Assembly: GCA_018292915.2 (NCBI GenBank)
Contig: JACVVK020000061.1
Location: 1,918,501 to 1,982,500, forward strand
Source: Batillaria attramentaria
Lineage: Eukaryota; Mollusca; Gastropoda; Batillariidae
Reading direction: 5' to 3'
Length of the DNA stretch: 64,000 bases
In this document: piece by piece, positions 33,553 to 59,649 of the stretch
How the letters are laid out: every line of letters starts with the position of its first letter
Numbering within the stretch: the stretch's first letter is position 1
The notes under the pieces: model-generated
What the model saw: only the letters and a program-made list of their open reading frames with translations
Database searches by the model: none
Told to the model about the DNA's origin: nothing
Position numbers and translations under genes: made by a program

Positions 33553-34537
33553 AACAAAAAAGTCTTGTTTCATGGGATGCTTCTGAGACCAGTGTGTGCT
33601 CTTAATGGAATAGAATGTCGGTAATATATCAAATAAACTTTTTTGATGCCTTGTATTTGCTATTTTGTTGTTATTTCATGAAGCATGTCAGTTGCAAAAT
33701 GCCCAAAGAAAACATCTCAGTGTTACTATTGATTCTGATGCCTGTGAGTGGCCACTTTCCTGTAGAACTTGGTATCTTCCTTTTATCATGTCCACTGGCA
33801 TTTCATCACGTACGACATAACTACAGTTTAGACAAGTTTTCTTGTCAAAAATTCAGCTGTTTCAGGCTTCGTTGGTGACAAATGATGAATAGAAAAGAAA
33901 TCCTTTGTTTCAAATCTTATTGTAATGAAAGCTAATTGGTATCTTTACTTTTCTCATGTCCTCGCAAAAAGGTTCATCGCATACAACATAAAAAAATCCT
34001 AGAACGCACAATTTCCTTACTTGTGCATTACATCATCGTTTCACTGAAGAATGCTGTCAGTAAATGAAACACTGTGATTTTTCATTCATTGTTATACTTC
34101 TGTTGTATTTATTGTATTTGTATTGTTCCTGCTCCTGTTGCGCGTGACATGGGACATGATACATTCAATTAAACCTTAACACAAATGCAACGTCTGTCAA
34201 GTGTAACTCCACTCTTTCAATGTCTTTTAGTCAGCTTTATGGTACAGAGGAAATAAACTTTTCTTTTTTTTTAACAAATAGAACATTTTCCCATAATGTC
34301 ATGTCCCCTGTCACATACAACCATTGTGACCCTCGCGACATTTTTCACACACACAAGGACTAAATGCAAATGAGTTATGTTGGCAAGTGTGGTTTTAGAT
34401 ACTAAAAACATGTAGGTTTCAATGTAACATAATCAATTCTACCAAAAACAAGATTCACTTTTGCCCCATTCAAGTCCTCTCTGAGCCCCATTTTCTGTCA
34501 CAGGCTCATATGTGTATATCCTAGTTTATACCCATTT

Positions 34538-34586
<49 letters not shown>

Positions 34587-35420
34587 CTGAAACAACAAAA
34601 AGGAACATTCCCCTCAGCTCAGCCCCTTTGGTTACAACTGGTGACACTGGGGTACGTGGCGCGTAGATTCTTTTTATAGCATAGTTGTCTAAAATAGTGC
34701 AAATTTTCTGCATGGTGTCAGTCATTCCTGACAAGGAACGTAGATATAATTTCTAAGTTTAAACGCTTCGACTAGTAATTTTACCAGTGTCCGAACAGAG
34801 GACGAAACTCAATAGCACGGATAGATAGTAGCGTTGTCAATGCATAGATTCAGGAATCTATCTGTCCGGAGTTGCTCATGCACAGGCAGAACTACCATGC
34901 ATGAACTTGCTGGCACGTGCGACACAGAGAAAGAGAGAGAGAGGATGTATACACGGATGTTGCTACAGATACACTGTGTCTCTCGACCCTGCAAGCAGAA
35001 CTGAATCCTGCACGTCGACTGAAGTGCAGATTTCCGGTTGGTTCGCACAACTCGCAAACGCATCCGGATTTTGTGACACTGGCGATGCGCGGCTTTCCCC
35101 TTCACATTCTTCGTGATACTGTCAGAAGCAGGCTAAAGCTAGTAGAAGTAGTACTGCTGATGGCATTTTGAGGAATATTCCAGTGGAAATATTAGTGTAG
35201 GAAATGTGAGACTGTAAAATTTGAAATTTGCAGACTGTATGTGACGAGCAAATCACGCGACTTGACAGATTTCTACGTTGCTTGTTTTCAGATTAGTTTA
35301 TTAATTTCACGTATTGCATCAAATGTTACAAGATAAGCGTCTAAAAATACAATGTATCTCAAAACGATTCAAAGCTTATGTGTGTTTCATCCAGTGAAAT
35401 AGCTTCTCGAAATTCCCAGA
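33553..35420. other. No gene recognised
   Basis: AT-rich sequence with a (CA)n tract (34538-34584). The segment TGTGTATATCCTAGTTTATACCC just before it recurs before the (CA)n at 24558, so the two microsatellites share a flanking repeat. Nothing else stands out. Confidence 0.5.
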
Positions 35421-35424
35421 ATAA

Positions 35425-35575
35425 ATTCGAAATCTTTTGGCGAACGCTGTTTCCGGTTTACCACCCCAACAATCTGGAACTCGCTGCCTGCTAGCGTGAG
35501 ACAGCAACCTGCTCTGTCATATTCCAGATCAGAGCTTAAAACCCATCTGTTTTAAGTTGCCTTCTACTGATTCAT
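35425..35575 (+). mobile_element. LINE reverse transcriptase C-terminal fragment
   Basis: A frame through F-G-E-R-C-F-R, then P-T-I-W-N-S-L-P, then L-K-T-H-L-F before TAA is the conserved tail of CR1/L2-type LINEs. It belongs to a different copy or subfamily from the one at 500-862. Confidence 0.6.
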
Positions 35576-35607
35576 GTACTCGTGCTGCCTGCTGTTTTAT
35601 GATATGT

Positions 35608-35608
35608 T

Positions 35609-35660
<52 letters not shown>
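35608..35660. repeat. (TG)n microsatellite
   Basis: A TG run just 3' of the LINE fragment. Confidence 0.95.
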
Positions 35661-35662
<2 letters not shown>

Positions 35663-35733
35663 TGTGTGAGTTGGTGTATTTTCAAGAATTGTGCTTATAA
35701 ATGTGATTTCTTCTTCTTCTTTTTCTTACTGCA

Positions 35734-35805
35734 TCGTTGCCCCGTCTTTGATATCACCCATATGTGGTGGAAAAGGTCGTTAACCCCCCCACCCACCCGC
35801 GCACC
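35734..35805 (+). mobile_element. SINE-A tail fragment
   Basis: GTTGCCCCGTCTTTGATATC and ATGTGGTGGAAAAGG are followed by CGTTAACC and a C-rich end. Confidence 0.65.
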
Positions 35806-36514
35806 CTCTTATCATTATTATTATCATGCGCAAGGATGCCTCCGCTACAGAAAACCAGGAAGCTAAAAGAAATTATCTTTATTTATTTCTTCAAAACAAA
35901 TGTCAGACCTGGCATTAAATGCCTAACCTGAACAACTTGCGTGTCCGAACTTCAGTACAAAATGTTAAACGGTTTTAAATCTGACTAATTCTAAATTATT
36001 CAAATCCTGTTTGACTAAAACAAATCTGTAATGAGCTAGTCTTTGTAAAAGCAACTTTCCGATCATTAGACATTTTCAGTGGTTCTTCCACCATATATAG
36101 TTACGCTGCCGACATTTTTTAAGATTAAAAACCGCCTCGATCAGCCACGTACAGAAATCCAGAACACCGTCTAAAAATTACAAGAAAAATTATTGAAAAT
36201 CGCTTATCTGTTGAAAAAAATATCACAACTAGTATTACACACTAACACGTACATAACCTAAACATTCTGCGAGTCCAGAAAGTTCCATGCAGATAATACA
36301 CACTTGTGATTCTAACTGATTCTTGAAACCCAAACTGAAACAAATCTACCAAAAGTACCATTGCTTTGAGATAAGTCTGTTTGAATCTGAAGGCAATGGT
36401 GTTTGACCACCTGGTCATTCCAGACATAATCATTTAAAACCCCTCTGCAGACTTGCGGCTGTCTTTCGTCTATATATAGTTACGCTGACGCTGACGTGAC
36501 ATAAGACTCGAACC

Positions 36515-36527
36515 GTCATATATATAT

Positions 36528-36574
<47 letters not shown>

Positions 36575-36580
36575 TATGAC
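36515..36580. repeat. AT-rich palindrome (GTCATATAT ... ATATATGAC)
   Basis: A (TA)n tract with two AATA interruptions is closed by complementary GTCA/TGAC ends, so the whole 66 bp can form one hairpin. It lies ~150 bp downstream (gene sense) of the copy B stop codon. Confidence 0.8.
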
Positions 36581-36729
36581 AGTAAAATAAACTCAAATCG
36601 GCATGCCTTCTAGTCAGGACGAAGCACAAAGTATTAATTGAAAAGTCTCGTGAATGTACAGATGGCATCTGTTAACCGCTGTCGGTGTTCAACATTTGTC
36701 AAACCGACTGACATTTGCAGACAGTTATT

Positions 36730-50177
<13,448 letters not shown>

Positions 50178-50302
50178 TTCGTCTGGGCTACGTGCGTTCT
50201 TTCTTCCTAGCGTGTGTACTTTCAATCAGTCGTTGCGTCGCCATGTCTTCGCCTCAGCGGTCCTCAGGGGAAGTACGCTGAAGAGCAAATAGAAAGAAAC
50301 TG

Positions 50303-50422
50303 GGTGAGTGGGTGGGTGGTTTGGTGGTAGGGAGTTTTAACGTCCTTTTCCACCACGTATGGGTGATATCAAAGACGGGGCAACGAGAAACAGGCCAGAG
50401 CAAATATTTGGCCCAGCCGGGC
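50303..50422 (-). mobile_element. SINE-A copy, head cut by a TG/G microsatellite
   Basis: The tail and core run to GGCCCAGCCGGGCTC, then a TG and G run (50423-50466) replaces the rest of the head. A second (TG)n follows at 50530-50610. Confidence 0.7.
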
Positions 50423-50425
50423 TCT

Positions 50426-50456
<31 letters not shown>

Positions 50457-50528
50457 GGGGGGGGGGTCGCGCATGTTCATAGCAGTTTATCTCCTTTCCA
50501 TGTGAAGGGTTTTCAGAGGTGTTTTTGG

Positions 50529-50613
<85 letters not shown>

Positions 50614-50619
50614 GGGTTT

Positions 50620-51139
50620 GTTTGTTTCCCTGATTGTGAAAGTTTTCACAACTGCAGTTAGTGTCAAAAATCGAGAAAACGTTTAAACGTTATTGGGTTG
50701 ATAAGCCACAGTCTGCCCGCTGAAGCAAAAGCCCCCCGCCACACATAAATTATTTATCTTGCTAACACTGTTATCGGTACTGACAAGGGGACTTGACCCA
50801 GCGCTATCAGGCGTCCGTCTGCAGTTCTTGCGGTACCGGGTTGAAAACTCCATGTGGGCAGAAATTTCGTAGGGCTTTTTTTTTTACTCACCAGATCGAG
50901 TCATTATTCATATTCTGACTCGTTTACATTTTCGCGCTTCAATGCCCCTCTGCCTTGATGTTAATCAAACTATGACAGCTGCCGGAACCGTGCCGACAGT
51001 ATCCTGTTGCGGTTGAAAGGGTGTTCAGTATAGCGTGGATATTTTGACGACACGTCACATAGAAATAACACAGCATGTTCTGACAGACACTCTGATAACT
51101 TTCTGTAGTCCCTTTCGTATACGACGTCAGTCAAAAATG

Positions 51140-51216
<77 letters not shown>

Positions 51217-51346
51217 CAGACAGAGTGACGGGCGTTGGGATTGGGGGGTGCACCTATTACAAAGGCTACATGTTAAAAGACATGAACGGAACTGTACAGA
51301 ATCATACTCGAGTATGCAAAGTCTGTCTGCAGCGCGCGCGCACACT

Positions 51347-51410
<64 letters not shown>

Positions 51411-52140
51411 GTTATCGAAAGCTACCGTTACTGTTAGCAGACAAGTTTTATGATCACAGGTATTTTTAACATTAGATTCGAGTAAATATGTACATACCTA
51501 ACTGCCGGCTCAGTGGCAAGTAGTGTGTTGCTTCCTGGGGAATTCCTCAGTCGCGAACAAGATACCTGTATGTTGTCGTGCGTATGTCGTTCTCGGTTCA
51601 GGGGACACTTCCTCGTTGAGTGTGCCGTGCCCCACTTGTGTAATTTTGTGTCCTCGAGGGCGAATTGAGATCCTGCATACAGTGACTATTTACACAGCAT
51701 TCTACGCTTTCACACAACTCACGTCGTGTGATCAGGGATCAGGGACGCGTAAGAAAACACAGGTGACACTAGTAGCCTACTTCAGTAGAGGTTGACCCAA
51801 ATAGCGACGTTGTCGTGCATATAACTGTTAAGTACTTGCATTTTTGGAACAGCGGAGAATGCCATGCATTGTACACTTCTGCCGGCTCTATTCGCAAAAT
51901 AGAGTTCCTGAAATTCCGCAATGGTCAGCATATTTATATAAACGTTATGTGACAAGTGCGTGCTCGCCGAATGCAAATATGGAGACACCCTGAGTCCACA
52001 AAAGCGTGGGTCTGTTTGCACCCACGACGTACAGCACGTAAATTTTTAGACGACGTACGGCGAAGGTTAACTGTAGTAGTTTTTTTTAATTATCATTATT
52101 GATACTGGGAGTTGATTACTTGGGGAGTCCACACAGGATC
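50620..52140. other. No gene recognised
   Basis: It contains long (TG)n (51141-51214) and (CA)n (51340-51410) tracts and otherwise unassigned sequence. Confidence 0.5.
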
Positions 52141-52146
52141 TTGAAT

Positions 52147-52630
52147 TAAGTCTGGGGCGGTCGGTGGTCTGGGGCGGTCGGTGGTCTGGGGCGGTCGGTG
52201 GTCTGGGGCGGTCGGTGGTCTGGGGCGGTCGGTGGTCTAGTGGTTAAGAGACCTGTCACCAATGCGAGAGGTCAGGGGTTCGAGTCCCACTCGGGGCAAA
52301 GAATTTTTCCTTCTCGTATGTGGCACCGTTCATTCGGGCCGATCGTCGGGGGTTCTCTCCGGGTACTCCGGCTTCCTCCCCCTCTGCTTTGGAAATGTTC
52401 AGCCCACCAAATTTGAAAAATAAATGCAATTCTAAATTCCGAAATTTAAATAGCTGAGCTGACCCTTCGCACCACGTGATTGTAATGTGTTTAGTCCGGT
52501 GTGTGAGAGAATGTGTGTGATTCACGTGAGCGTGCGTGTTGGGTTCAGTTCGCGGCGCTTTGAGCCGATTCATGAAATTGGGTAAAGCGCCTATATAATA
52601 CTCATTATTATTATTATTATTATTATATTA
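52147..52630 (+). mobile_element. SINE-C copy with a 17-bp tandem expansion at its head
   Basis: A tRNA-like head (GGTGGTCTAGTGGTTAAG and GGGGTTCGAGTCCCAC) is followed by a body ending in TTGAGCCGATTCATGAAATT, GGTAAAGCGCC and (ATT)n. The unit TCTGGGGCGGTCGGTGG occurs five times in tandem at 52151-52235, the last continuing into the element. Partial copies lie at 19795-19985 and 30005-30085. Confidence 0.8.
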
Positions 52631-52969
52631 ACCAAAATCCGCCAGAGAAGTCCGCAAGGGGGACTAAGCGGCTCTGCGGAGTTATTTACCTTGACAGCAG
52701 ACGCCTGCGAGCGTACGCATCCAAAATGCAGTTAGAGTTTCTAGCAAAAATAATTGTCACAAATTGTATTCCGTGGAAAAATGGTTTAAACTGGTTAGCA
52801 ACGGTTTCCACAATGCCTCCAAATGTCTAAAATGTACAGTTGTTTACACTGACACTCCCGCCCCTGAATGTATTCAAGTCTGGTGTAGAGTTTGGCTAAC
52901 CTAAGAGGCAAATGACATTTTAATTAACTTGCTTGACAGACGTCGATACTGGCCAAGACAAGGCGTGCG

Positions 52970-53009
52970 CGCGCGCGCACACACACACACACACACAGAC
53001 ACACACACA

Positions 53010-53078
<69 letters not shown>

Positions 53079-53202
53079 GACAAATGACACACACGCATGC
53101 ACGCACTCCTGCAATCATGCATCATACAGACATACAGACAGACAGACAGACACATACATACATACATACATACATACATACATACATACATACATACATA
53201 CT
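52970..53202. repeat. (GC)n/(CA)n, (CAGA)n and (CATA)n microsatellite field
   Basis: A short GC run, a long CA run to 53072, then CAGA (53128-53150) and a CATA run (53152-53200). Confidence 0.95.
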
Positions 53203-53839
53203 GGAAGAAAGTCGTCTGCACGGCGACGGAATTGTAAACTGGTGTGCTAGCTTTTATCTCCCAGAACGAAACCGAAGCCACATTATACTGGATAACAGTC
53301 CTTTCACGCAGTAGTCTCACTTTCGCTTTCCATGAGATACGTCATCTCCCAATATTAACCACCTCCGCGGATGTCGCTTGTCAGACCTGAAACATGACAG
53401 CTCAAAGACCTCTGACTTCGGGACAGTCTTGGTGAGTGTATGACATCAGCATTTCTTGCATCAGTTACCAGAAGAGTCTGCTCAGTATGATAGTGCGCGG
53501 TGGGTGAAATCTCTGATGTGAGCACTGGGAATATCCGCGTTCGTAGAATTTGATTTGACTGTAATCGACCCCAAACTGCGTTCCCTGATGACTTCAGCGT
53601 CAGTTTTATGTTTTTCGACAAATATGATTTTCCTGTATCTCGCGCACGAGTATCCAACGTTTGTTTGGGTTTTTTTTTTTCGGTTTTGGCCCTTTATACG
53701 AAAATCAGGCAGGATTAACGGTTCCTTGGCGGCTCTTACTGCAGCAAACACGAGTATAATCAACGTGCAACACTCCTACTAAGCCAAATTTACGTCCTTG
53801 CAAACCTACGTTAATTATGTTTTTCTTGGTGAGGTCATT

Positions 53840-54160
53840 GGTGCACACACAGACCTAAAAAAAGATAGACCCCTTGCGGTGCTGGAAGTGTGACGCCGCC
53901 GCGCGCCATGTTGCGAGTACCTGGAAGTGCCAGACGCTATCAGCTGTTTACATAGCGCGCATAGCATTGGTCCGCTTTATCTTACGTCACATTTCTGATG
54001 ACGTCTTTCTAAAGAACTTTGTATTTCGAACGAGGCGTCCTGTACACAGAGCCTCAGAGTTCTGGTATTCGCAAGATGGCCGCGATAACGACACTCGCAA
54101 GCAGCGGTGGCAGCGTGCGGCGGTGGGTCTATCTTTTTTTTTTAGGTCTGTGGGTGCACA
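53840..54160. mobile_element. hAT-type MITE, second full copy, 8-bp target duplication
   Basis: The element at 53848-54152 (305 bp) begins CACAGACC and ends GGTCTGTG, flanked by GGTGCACA on both sides. The interior is about 90% like the copy at 1213-1500 (for example TTTCGAACGAGGCGTCCTG). The termini carry longer A/T runs. Confidence 0.9.
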
Positions 54161-54196
54161 ACCTCAAAACCTACTTCGATGGAATTGAGTTAAGAG

Positions 54197-54395
54197 TCCG
54201 ACCATCCCCTGCCCGCTATAATAAAACTTGTTAAAAAGAACAAGCCACTGCCCACCAGGAAAAGCCACTTCAAGCCACTATTATGCAAGGCGTGGGCCTT
54301 CTCCGCTAAGCCCTAGACAGCTGCACGTTGCATGATAGTGGCTTGAAGTGGCTCCTAGTGATCTGAAGAGTTCAAGCGAAATTGCGTTGTTGTTG
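54197..54395. mobile_element. Hairpin MITE copy
   Basis: Both arms (GCCACTTCAAGCCACTATTA and ATAGTGGCTTGAAGTGGCTC) are well preserved. It merges at AAATTGCG into the repeat that also follows the partial copy at 57211. Confidence 0.75.
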
Positions 54396-54860
54396 TTGTT
54401 GTTGTTGGTTTGTTTGTCTGTCTGTCAGTCTTTTGTACTTCTTGTTGGTGGTGGGGTTTTTGTACGGGTTTTTAAGAGATATAACAATTTTTATTAAGAG
54501 TTTCAGCTCAGCAATTCACGTTTTCATATTCAACTTTCATGGGCTGAGCATTTCGACAAGCGAGTGTGAGGAAGAAGAAGCACTCGGAGAATCCTCTAAA
54601 AATCGGCCAGAACGAATTATATACCACACACACCGGAGGTAAAAATGCCGATGCCCAAAGCAGGACTCGAACTCTGGACCTCTCGCGTTGGTGACAGGGG
54701 TCGCTACCAGCTCTCCGTCAGCTGCCCCACGAAATTCCGCTAAAAGTCCGCTAAGAGTCCGCTAAAAGTCCGCTAAAAGTCCGCTGAGGCATCGTTGATG
54801 CACCGCTGACATACCAGCACTCCGCCAGCTGTTCCGCTAAAAGTCCGCTAATTAAAGTGG
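54319..54860 (+). repeat. Left ~540-bp direct repeat (hairpin-MITE end, SINE-like unit, minisatellite)
   Basis: From AGCTGCACG to the (AGTCCGCTAAA)n minisatellite this matches 57211-57730 in the same orientation. It includes an inverted tRNA-like head (GCAGGACTCGAACTCTGGAC, GGGGTCGCTACCAGCTC) near 54660-54730. Confidence 0.8.
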
Positions 54861-55199
54861 TGGTGGTGGTGGTGCTGTTGCTGTCGTTCTTCCTCGCCGT
54901 TATAATCGCCGGCAGACGTCGTTTCTGTTCGTTTTTGACGCAGTCGCCTTGTTCGAGTTCACTGTTGTTGTTGTTGTTGTCCTTGTTACTGGTGCCGTCG
55001 CTGTCTCTCTTCCTCGCCGTAATGATCGCGGCCAGAAGTCGCTTCTGTTCGTTTTTGATGCAGTTGCCTTGTTTGAGTTCACTGTTGGTGTTGGTGGTGC
55101 CGTCGCTGTCTCTCTTCCTCGCCGCTATGATCGCCGCCAGGTGTCGTTTCGTCCGTTTTTGATGCAGTTGCCTTGTTTGTGTTGCCATCCATGTGTGTT

Positions 55200-55201
<2 letters not shown>

Positions 55202-55279
<78 letters not shown>
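55202..55279. repeat. (TG)n next to the 55285 exon acceptor
   Basis: A coding-strand TG run ends 5-8 bases before the acceptor TTTTCAG. Confidence 0.95.
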
Positions 55280-55284
<5 letters not shown>

Positions 55285-57016
55285 AGCAATGAGGTAAAAA
55301 AAAACTCGACGTGGTGTGAGTTAGAAGGCCTAAAACGCACCGTGGCTGTTCTTCAAGACAAGGACCTCAGGGTGCAGACCATTGTCACCGATAGGCACCC
55401 TCAAATAACAAAGTACCTTCGCGAAAACCACCTTGATGTCCAGCATCTTTTTGACATCTGGCATGTCGCAAAGTGTAAGTACTTGCTTTTTCTGCAAATT
55501 GGATCGTGGCTGTATAGACATGCTTACTGTGTGGTGTTATCATTTATGCTACACATTCTGTTCCTGTGACTAGTGTGAGCATCTGCAGTGATCTTCGCTC
55601 TGATATTGTGCTTGGAAAGTGATGTTCAGGGTGTGTGTGCGTGTGTGTGTCAGAGAAAGTTTGCAATCCTTGCATCCTGCAGTTAGCCTCTACTCATTAC
55701 TATAATCTTTAGGAAAACAATCATAGTGTTGCTCTTGATTAGATGTTAGTTTACTTTCCTGTAGCAGCCCGTAAAAGCTGGTGGTGTGCAGCCAGTTGGA
55801 ACATATTCAAGGATTGGTTTGCCTGTGGCAGACATACGTTTTGCAGAGGGGTGTGGGGGGAGGGGGGGGGTTGTCATTGTGGCAAGCACCACTAGAATAT
55901 TTTTCTGCATTTTCAGCTGTTTGGAAGAAACTGGACAGACTGGGTGCCATGAAAGGGTGTGAAGATGTTGGTCTGTGGAAAAAGGCCATCAGGAACCACC
56001 TCTACTGGTCAGCTGTGTCATCATCCAGTGAGGAAGGCGAGCTGAAAAAAGCAAAGTGGACATCCATTCTGTACCACATCCAGGATGTTCACCGGGATCT
56101 GCCAAGTCTGGAGATCCCAGAATGCCTGCATGAGGAACTGGAAACTGATGCGAGGGCATGGCTGGATCCTAGTGAGTGTCTTACTACTTTTCACCAGAGA
56201 CAAACATTTCATCCTAAAATAACCACCTTTGTCAGTGGTCATCTGCCATTCAGTAACATCGTTCAGGCAAAAGCCCACCTGCACGCTGGTCTTGAAGGGC
56301 AGCTCTCACACCATCTACCAATCCATGTTGGAATATGCCTCATGCTTAGCCTTACACTGTGTACAAAAGGATTTGCTTATGAAATATAAAACAGCTTATT
56401 AATTATTTATGATTATTTTTCTTTCTTTTGCAGACACAAAGGCATTCACCTCACTCGAGAAACTTGTGACAGAGCCTCGCCTTCTGAAGGATGTGGCACA
56501 GCTGTCGTCTGGTGACCAGACTTCCAATTTGGAGGCATGGCACAGCCTGCTACTGCAGTTTGCGCCAAAGCACACCCACTTCAGCTGGCTTGGGATGCGA
56601 ACAAGGTAATGGGAAAAGGTTTTACAGTCACCAGAATAGCGCTCGTTTGCATGGAAGAAATTAGATACAGTGTGCCAGTTTTTAACTTTCGAGGCACAGT
56701 GATTGGGTCCAGTACTGTACAAGATTTGTTGCAGACAATTTTTAAAAAATAATTCTTCCTTGTTGGTTGCTTTGTTTCAGATAGGGCAGGATTCCTTTCC
56801 TGATGCGATAGCAGTATAGTCATTGATTTGTACAGTACATTTGTTGTTTTGTTATGTCTTTTAACAGGCATGAGCTGGCTGCCATGCACTACAATGAAAA
56901 CGGAACGAAGCTGCAGGCAAGCACCGAGGAAGGTGACCTTCGATATGCAGTTTCCTACAGCAAGACCAAAAACTATGAACCACGTGTTCGTCCACTGACA
57001 AAACAGTCAACCTACA
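55285..57016 (+). CDS. Transposase-derived gene fragment, four internal exons
   Basis: Exons 55285-55474, 55917-56171, 56434-56605 and 56868-57016 have GT-AG borders and phases that join perfectly. The joined protein has I-V-T-D-R-H-P-Q-I, then H-L-F-D-I-W-H-V-A-K-S, then N-H-L-Y-W-S-A, K-W-T-S-I-L-Y-H-I, L-V-T-E-P-R-L-L-K-D-V and N-L-E-A-W-H-S-L-L. As I recall, this pattern is an RNase H-like transposase-derived family common in animals; the D of TDRH and the E of LEAWH would be catalytic. No start exon, stop codon or terminal repeats were found, so it is truncated at both ends although frame and splice sites are intact. Retained introns exclude a processed pseudogene. Exon 1 follows a (TG)n tract. 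Confidence 0.6.
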
Positions 57017-57210
57017 GTAAGTTTAGAATCTTAGGCCCTGTATATGGTCTCGTGTGGGAGTTTACAAAAATGTTTGCAAGATGTGCTTCTTGTTGCAGTG
57101 TTAACAACTATGTAGGGAGCTTGTTTCCTTTTATTGATGCATGAGTTTGTGAAATAGTATGGATATTAGTTCACAGTGTGCTCTTGGCCTAATTCTATAT
57201 CATATTCTCT

Positions 57211-57730
57211 AGCTGCACGTTGCGTGATAGTGGCTTGAAGTGGCTCCTCGTGATATGAAGTTCCAGAAAAATTGCGTTGTTGTTGTTGTTGTTTGTTTGT
57301 TTGTCTGTCTGTCTGTCTTTTGTACTTGGTGGTGGTGGTGGTGGGGGGGGGGGGGGGTCTGGTACGGGTTTTTAAGTGATATAACAATTTTTTTTTTATT
57401 AAGAGTTTCAGCTCGCAATTCGCGTTTTCATATTGAACTTTCATGGGTTGAGCATTTCGACAAGCGAGTGTGAGGAAGTCGAAGCACTCGGAGAATCCTC
57501 TAAAAATCGACCAGAACGAATTATATACCACACACACCGGAGGTAAAAATGCCGATGCCCAAAGCAGGACTCGAACCCAGGACCTCTCGCGTTGGTGACA
57601 GGGGTCGCTACCAGCTCTCCGCTGGCTGCCCCAAGTCCGCTAAAAGTCCGCTAAAAGTCCGCTGAGGCATCGCTGAAGTACCGCTGACACACCAGCACTC
57701 CGCCAGCTGTTCCGCTAAAAGTCCGCTAAA
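57211..57730 (+). repeat. Right ~520-bp direct repeat
   Basis: Matches 54319-54860 in order and orientation, including the TTG run, the G run, CAATTCGCGTTTTCATATTG and the tRNA-like segment. The minisatellite of ~11-bp AGTCCGCTAAA units continues to about 57840. Confidence 0.8.
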
Positions 57731-58214
57731 ATTCCGCTAAAGTCCGCTAAAACTCCACTAACATTCCGCTAAAGTCCTCTAACAGTTCGCTGAGACATCG
57801 CTGATGTACCGCTGAGATACTGCTAAATGCATACCGTATGGATACAGCACACAGTGGGTATACCGCTGACATTTTTGTCCACAACCGGAAATATCGCTGA
57901 CGAAATAGCTCTGTACGGTGTGCATACATAAAATATAAAATACATGCAAATTCGTCGTTTACCATGTCATTGTATAATATTATAGTTTCTGTCCCAGGAT
58001 GCCTTGTTTGTAAATCACGTATTGATACTAAATAAACTTGAATAAACTTATTTTCCATGATTATTGTAACAACCACTAAAAACAAACGTTTTTAGCTTTA
58101 TATTACCGGCCTGTGTACAACTTTAATCGAGGACGCTGAGTAGAGAGTCCGTCTTCTAACGGTTGCAAAAGTGACGATTTGAACAGAATTTTGAATCAAT
58201 GGCTACAAACTAGC

Positions 58215-58615
58215 GTGTGCACCGTCCCCCGTAGTGTAGTGGTTAGCACTTCGGACCACGAAGGCAAGCGGGATTTTTCCTACCTAGGTCGGCTCCTACC
58301 CAGAGCGGGTGTGCTATGGGCCCAATGGGGAGGCCTGTTGCCACACAGCCGAGCTTCACCCACTTCACGGGTGCGACTTTGGGGGTGCTTCCTTTGGTAT
58401 GATGTGGATGATTACACGGCCGGCATCGCAAGTGCCGTAGTTCCCGGGCCTGGTTAATGCCGGGATATTTATGACAGGAAGCGTGGAATGGGGCCCTGTC
58501 CCGCAGTCCCAAACCACACGGACCTCCATAGCATCATCTTACCATCATCCTCATCTCCATCATCATGCATAATAAAAATTGCCCCAGCGTCCGAGCCCTC
58601 CGTGGGTTCCATCCA
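58215..58615 (+). mobile_element. SINE-B copy with a deleted B box
   Basis: Head CCCCGTAGTGTAGTGGTTAG is present, but about 33 bp covering the B-box region (between CGGACCACG and AAGGCAAGCGGG) are missing. The rest is nearly full length. Confidence 0.8.
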
Positions 58616-58616
58616 T

Positions 58617-58960
58617 AAAAAAAAGTTTATGTTGATAGATTACATTGACAGATTATGTTGATAGATTACATTGACAGGTTATGTTGATAGATTATTTTGA
58701 TAGATTGCATTGACAGATTATGTTGATAGATTATGTTGATAGGTGATGTTGATAGATGATGTTGATAGATTACATTGATAGTTTATGTTGATAGATTATG
58801 TTGATAGATTACATTGATAGATTACATTGATAGGTTATGTTGATAGATTATGTTGATAGATTACATTGATAGGTTATGTTGATAGATGATGTTGATAAAT
58901 ACATGTAATAGATTACATTGATTGGTTATGTTGATAGGTTATGTTGATACATTCTCAGTA
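58617..58960. repeat. Minisatellite (TATGTTGATAGAT)n
   Basis: About 25 units of a 12-13-bp motif alternate TTATGTTGATAGA and TTACATTGATAGA. Confidence 0.9.
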
Positions 58961-59649
58961 ATGCTTGTCGTTTTGGTGGTCAGCTAAGGCCCCCGTGTTT
59001 GGTGGGTGGATGGATGGTGAGGTGGGACCTTGAGTTTGTCATTTCAGCATTTTTGAAGCGTTGGTGGTGGGTGGGTGAATGGGAGAGGAAGGGGGGGGGG
59101 GTGTCATTTTTCTTACCACATATCAAATCAAACGGATTGTTTCTATTTTCAGTTTCTCGTTGTTACATGGTATACAGATACTTTTGAACATCTATTTTCA
59201 ATAACACTTTAGAAACTGAAAAAAAGAAAAGAAAAAAAGTTGGGACAGCACCCCCCCAAAAAAAAAAATTGAATCACTGGTTACAAACTAACGTGTGACG
59301 TGTTCATAAGCAACAGTCAGCCTTGAAACTTTCACAGAAGTTGTAATAGTTGTTTAAGGGCCCGAAAATAGAAACAAAATCTCTGAGTTGCTAAATTTAT
59401 TGCGTGCCGTCCAAAAAACAACAACAACAACAACAACAAAACACCGGAATACCGGAAAGTAATCATAAGCACAAGCAAATACAGCGACTCAAATGCATAC
59501 ATCTATGTAACATTAGCCAACAGGCATGCCTGATTAAATAAAATTATTCCGGGCATAAAGAAACAAAGTGGCGGTCATACTGCATCTTATGCATTACAAA
59601 AATGGACAACAGTGGTATGAAAAGAAAGTTACTTTGCATGAACTAACTG

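Noticed and set aside
54319..57730. Pair of LTRs around a retroelement
   Set aside because: The repeats do not begin TG and end CA, contain a hairpin MITE end and a tRNA-like SINE head, and the enclosed exons encode a DDE-type product with introns.
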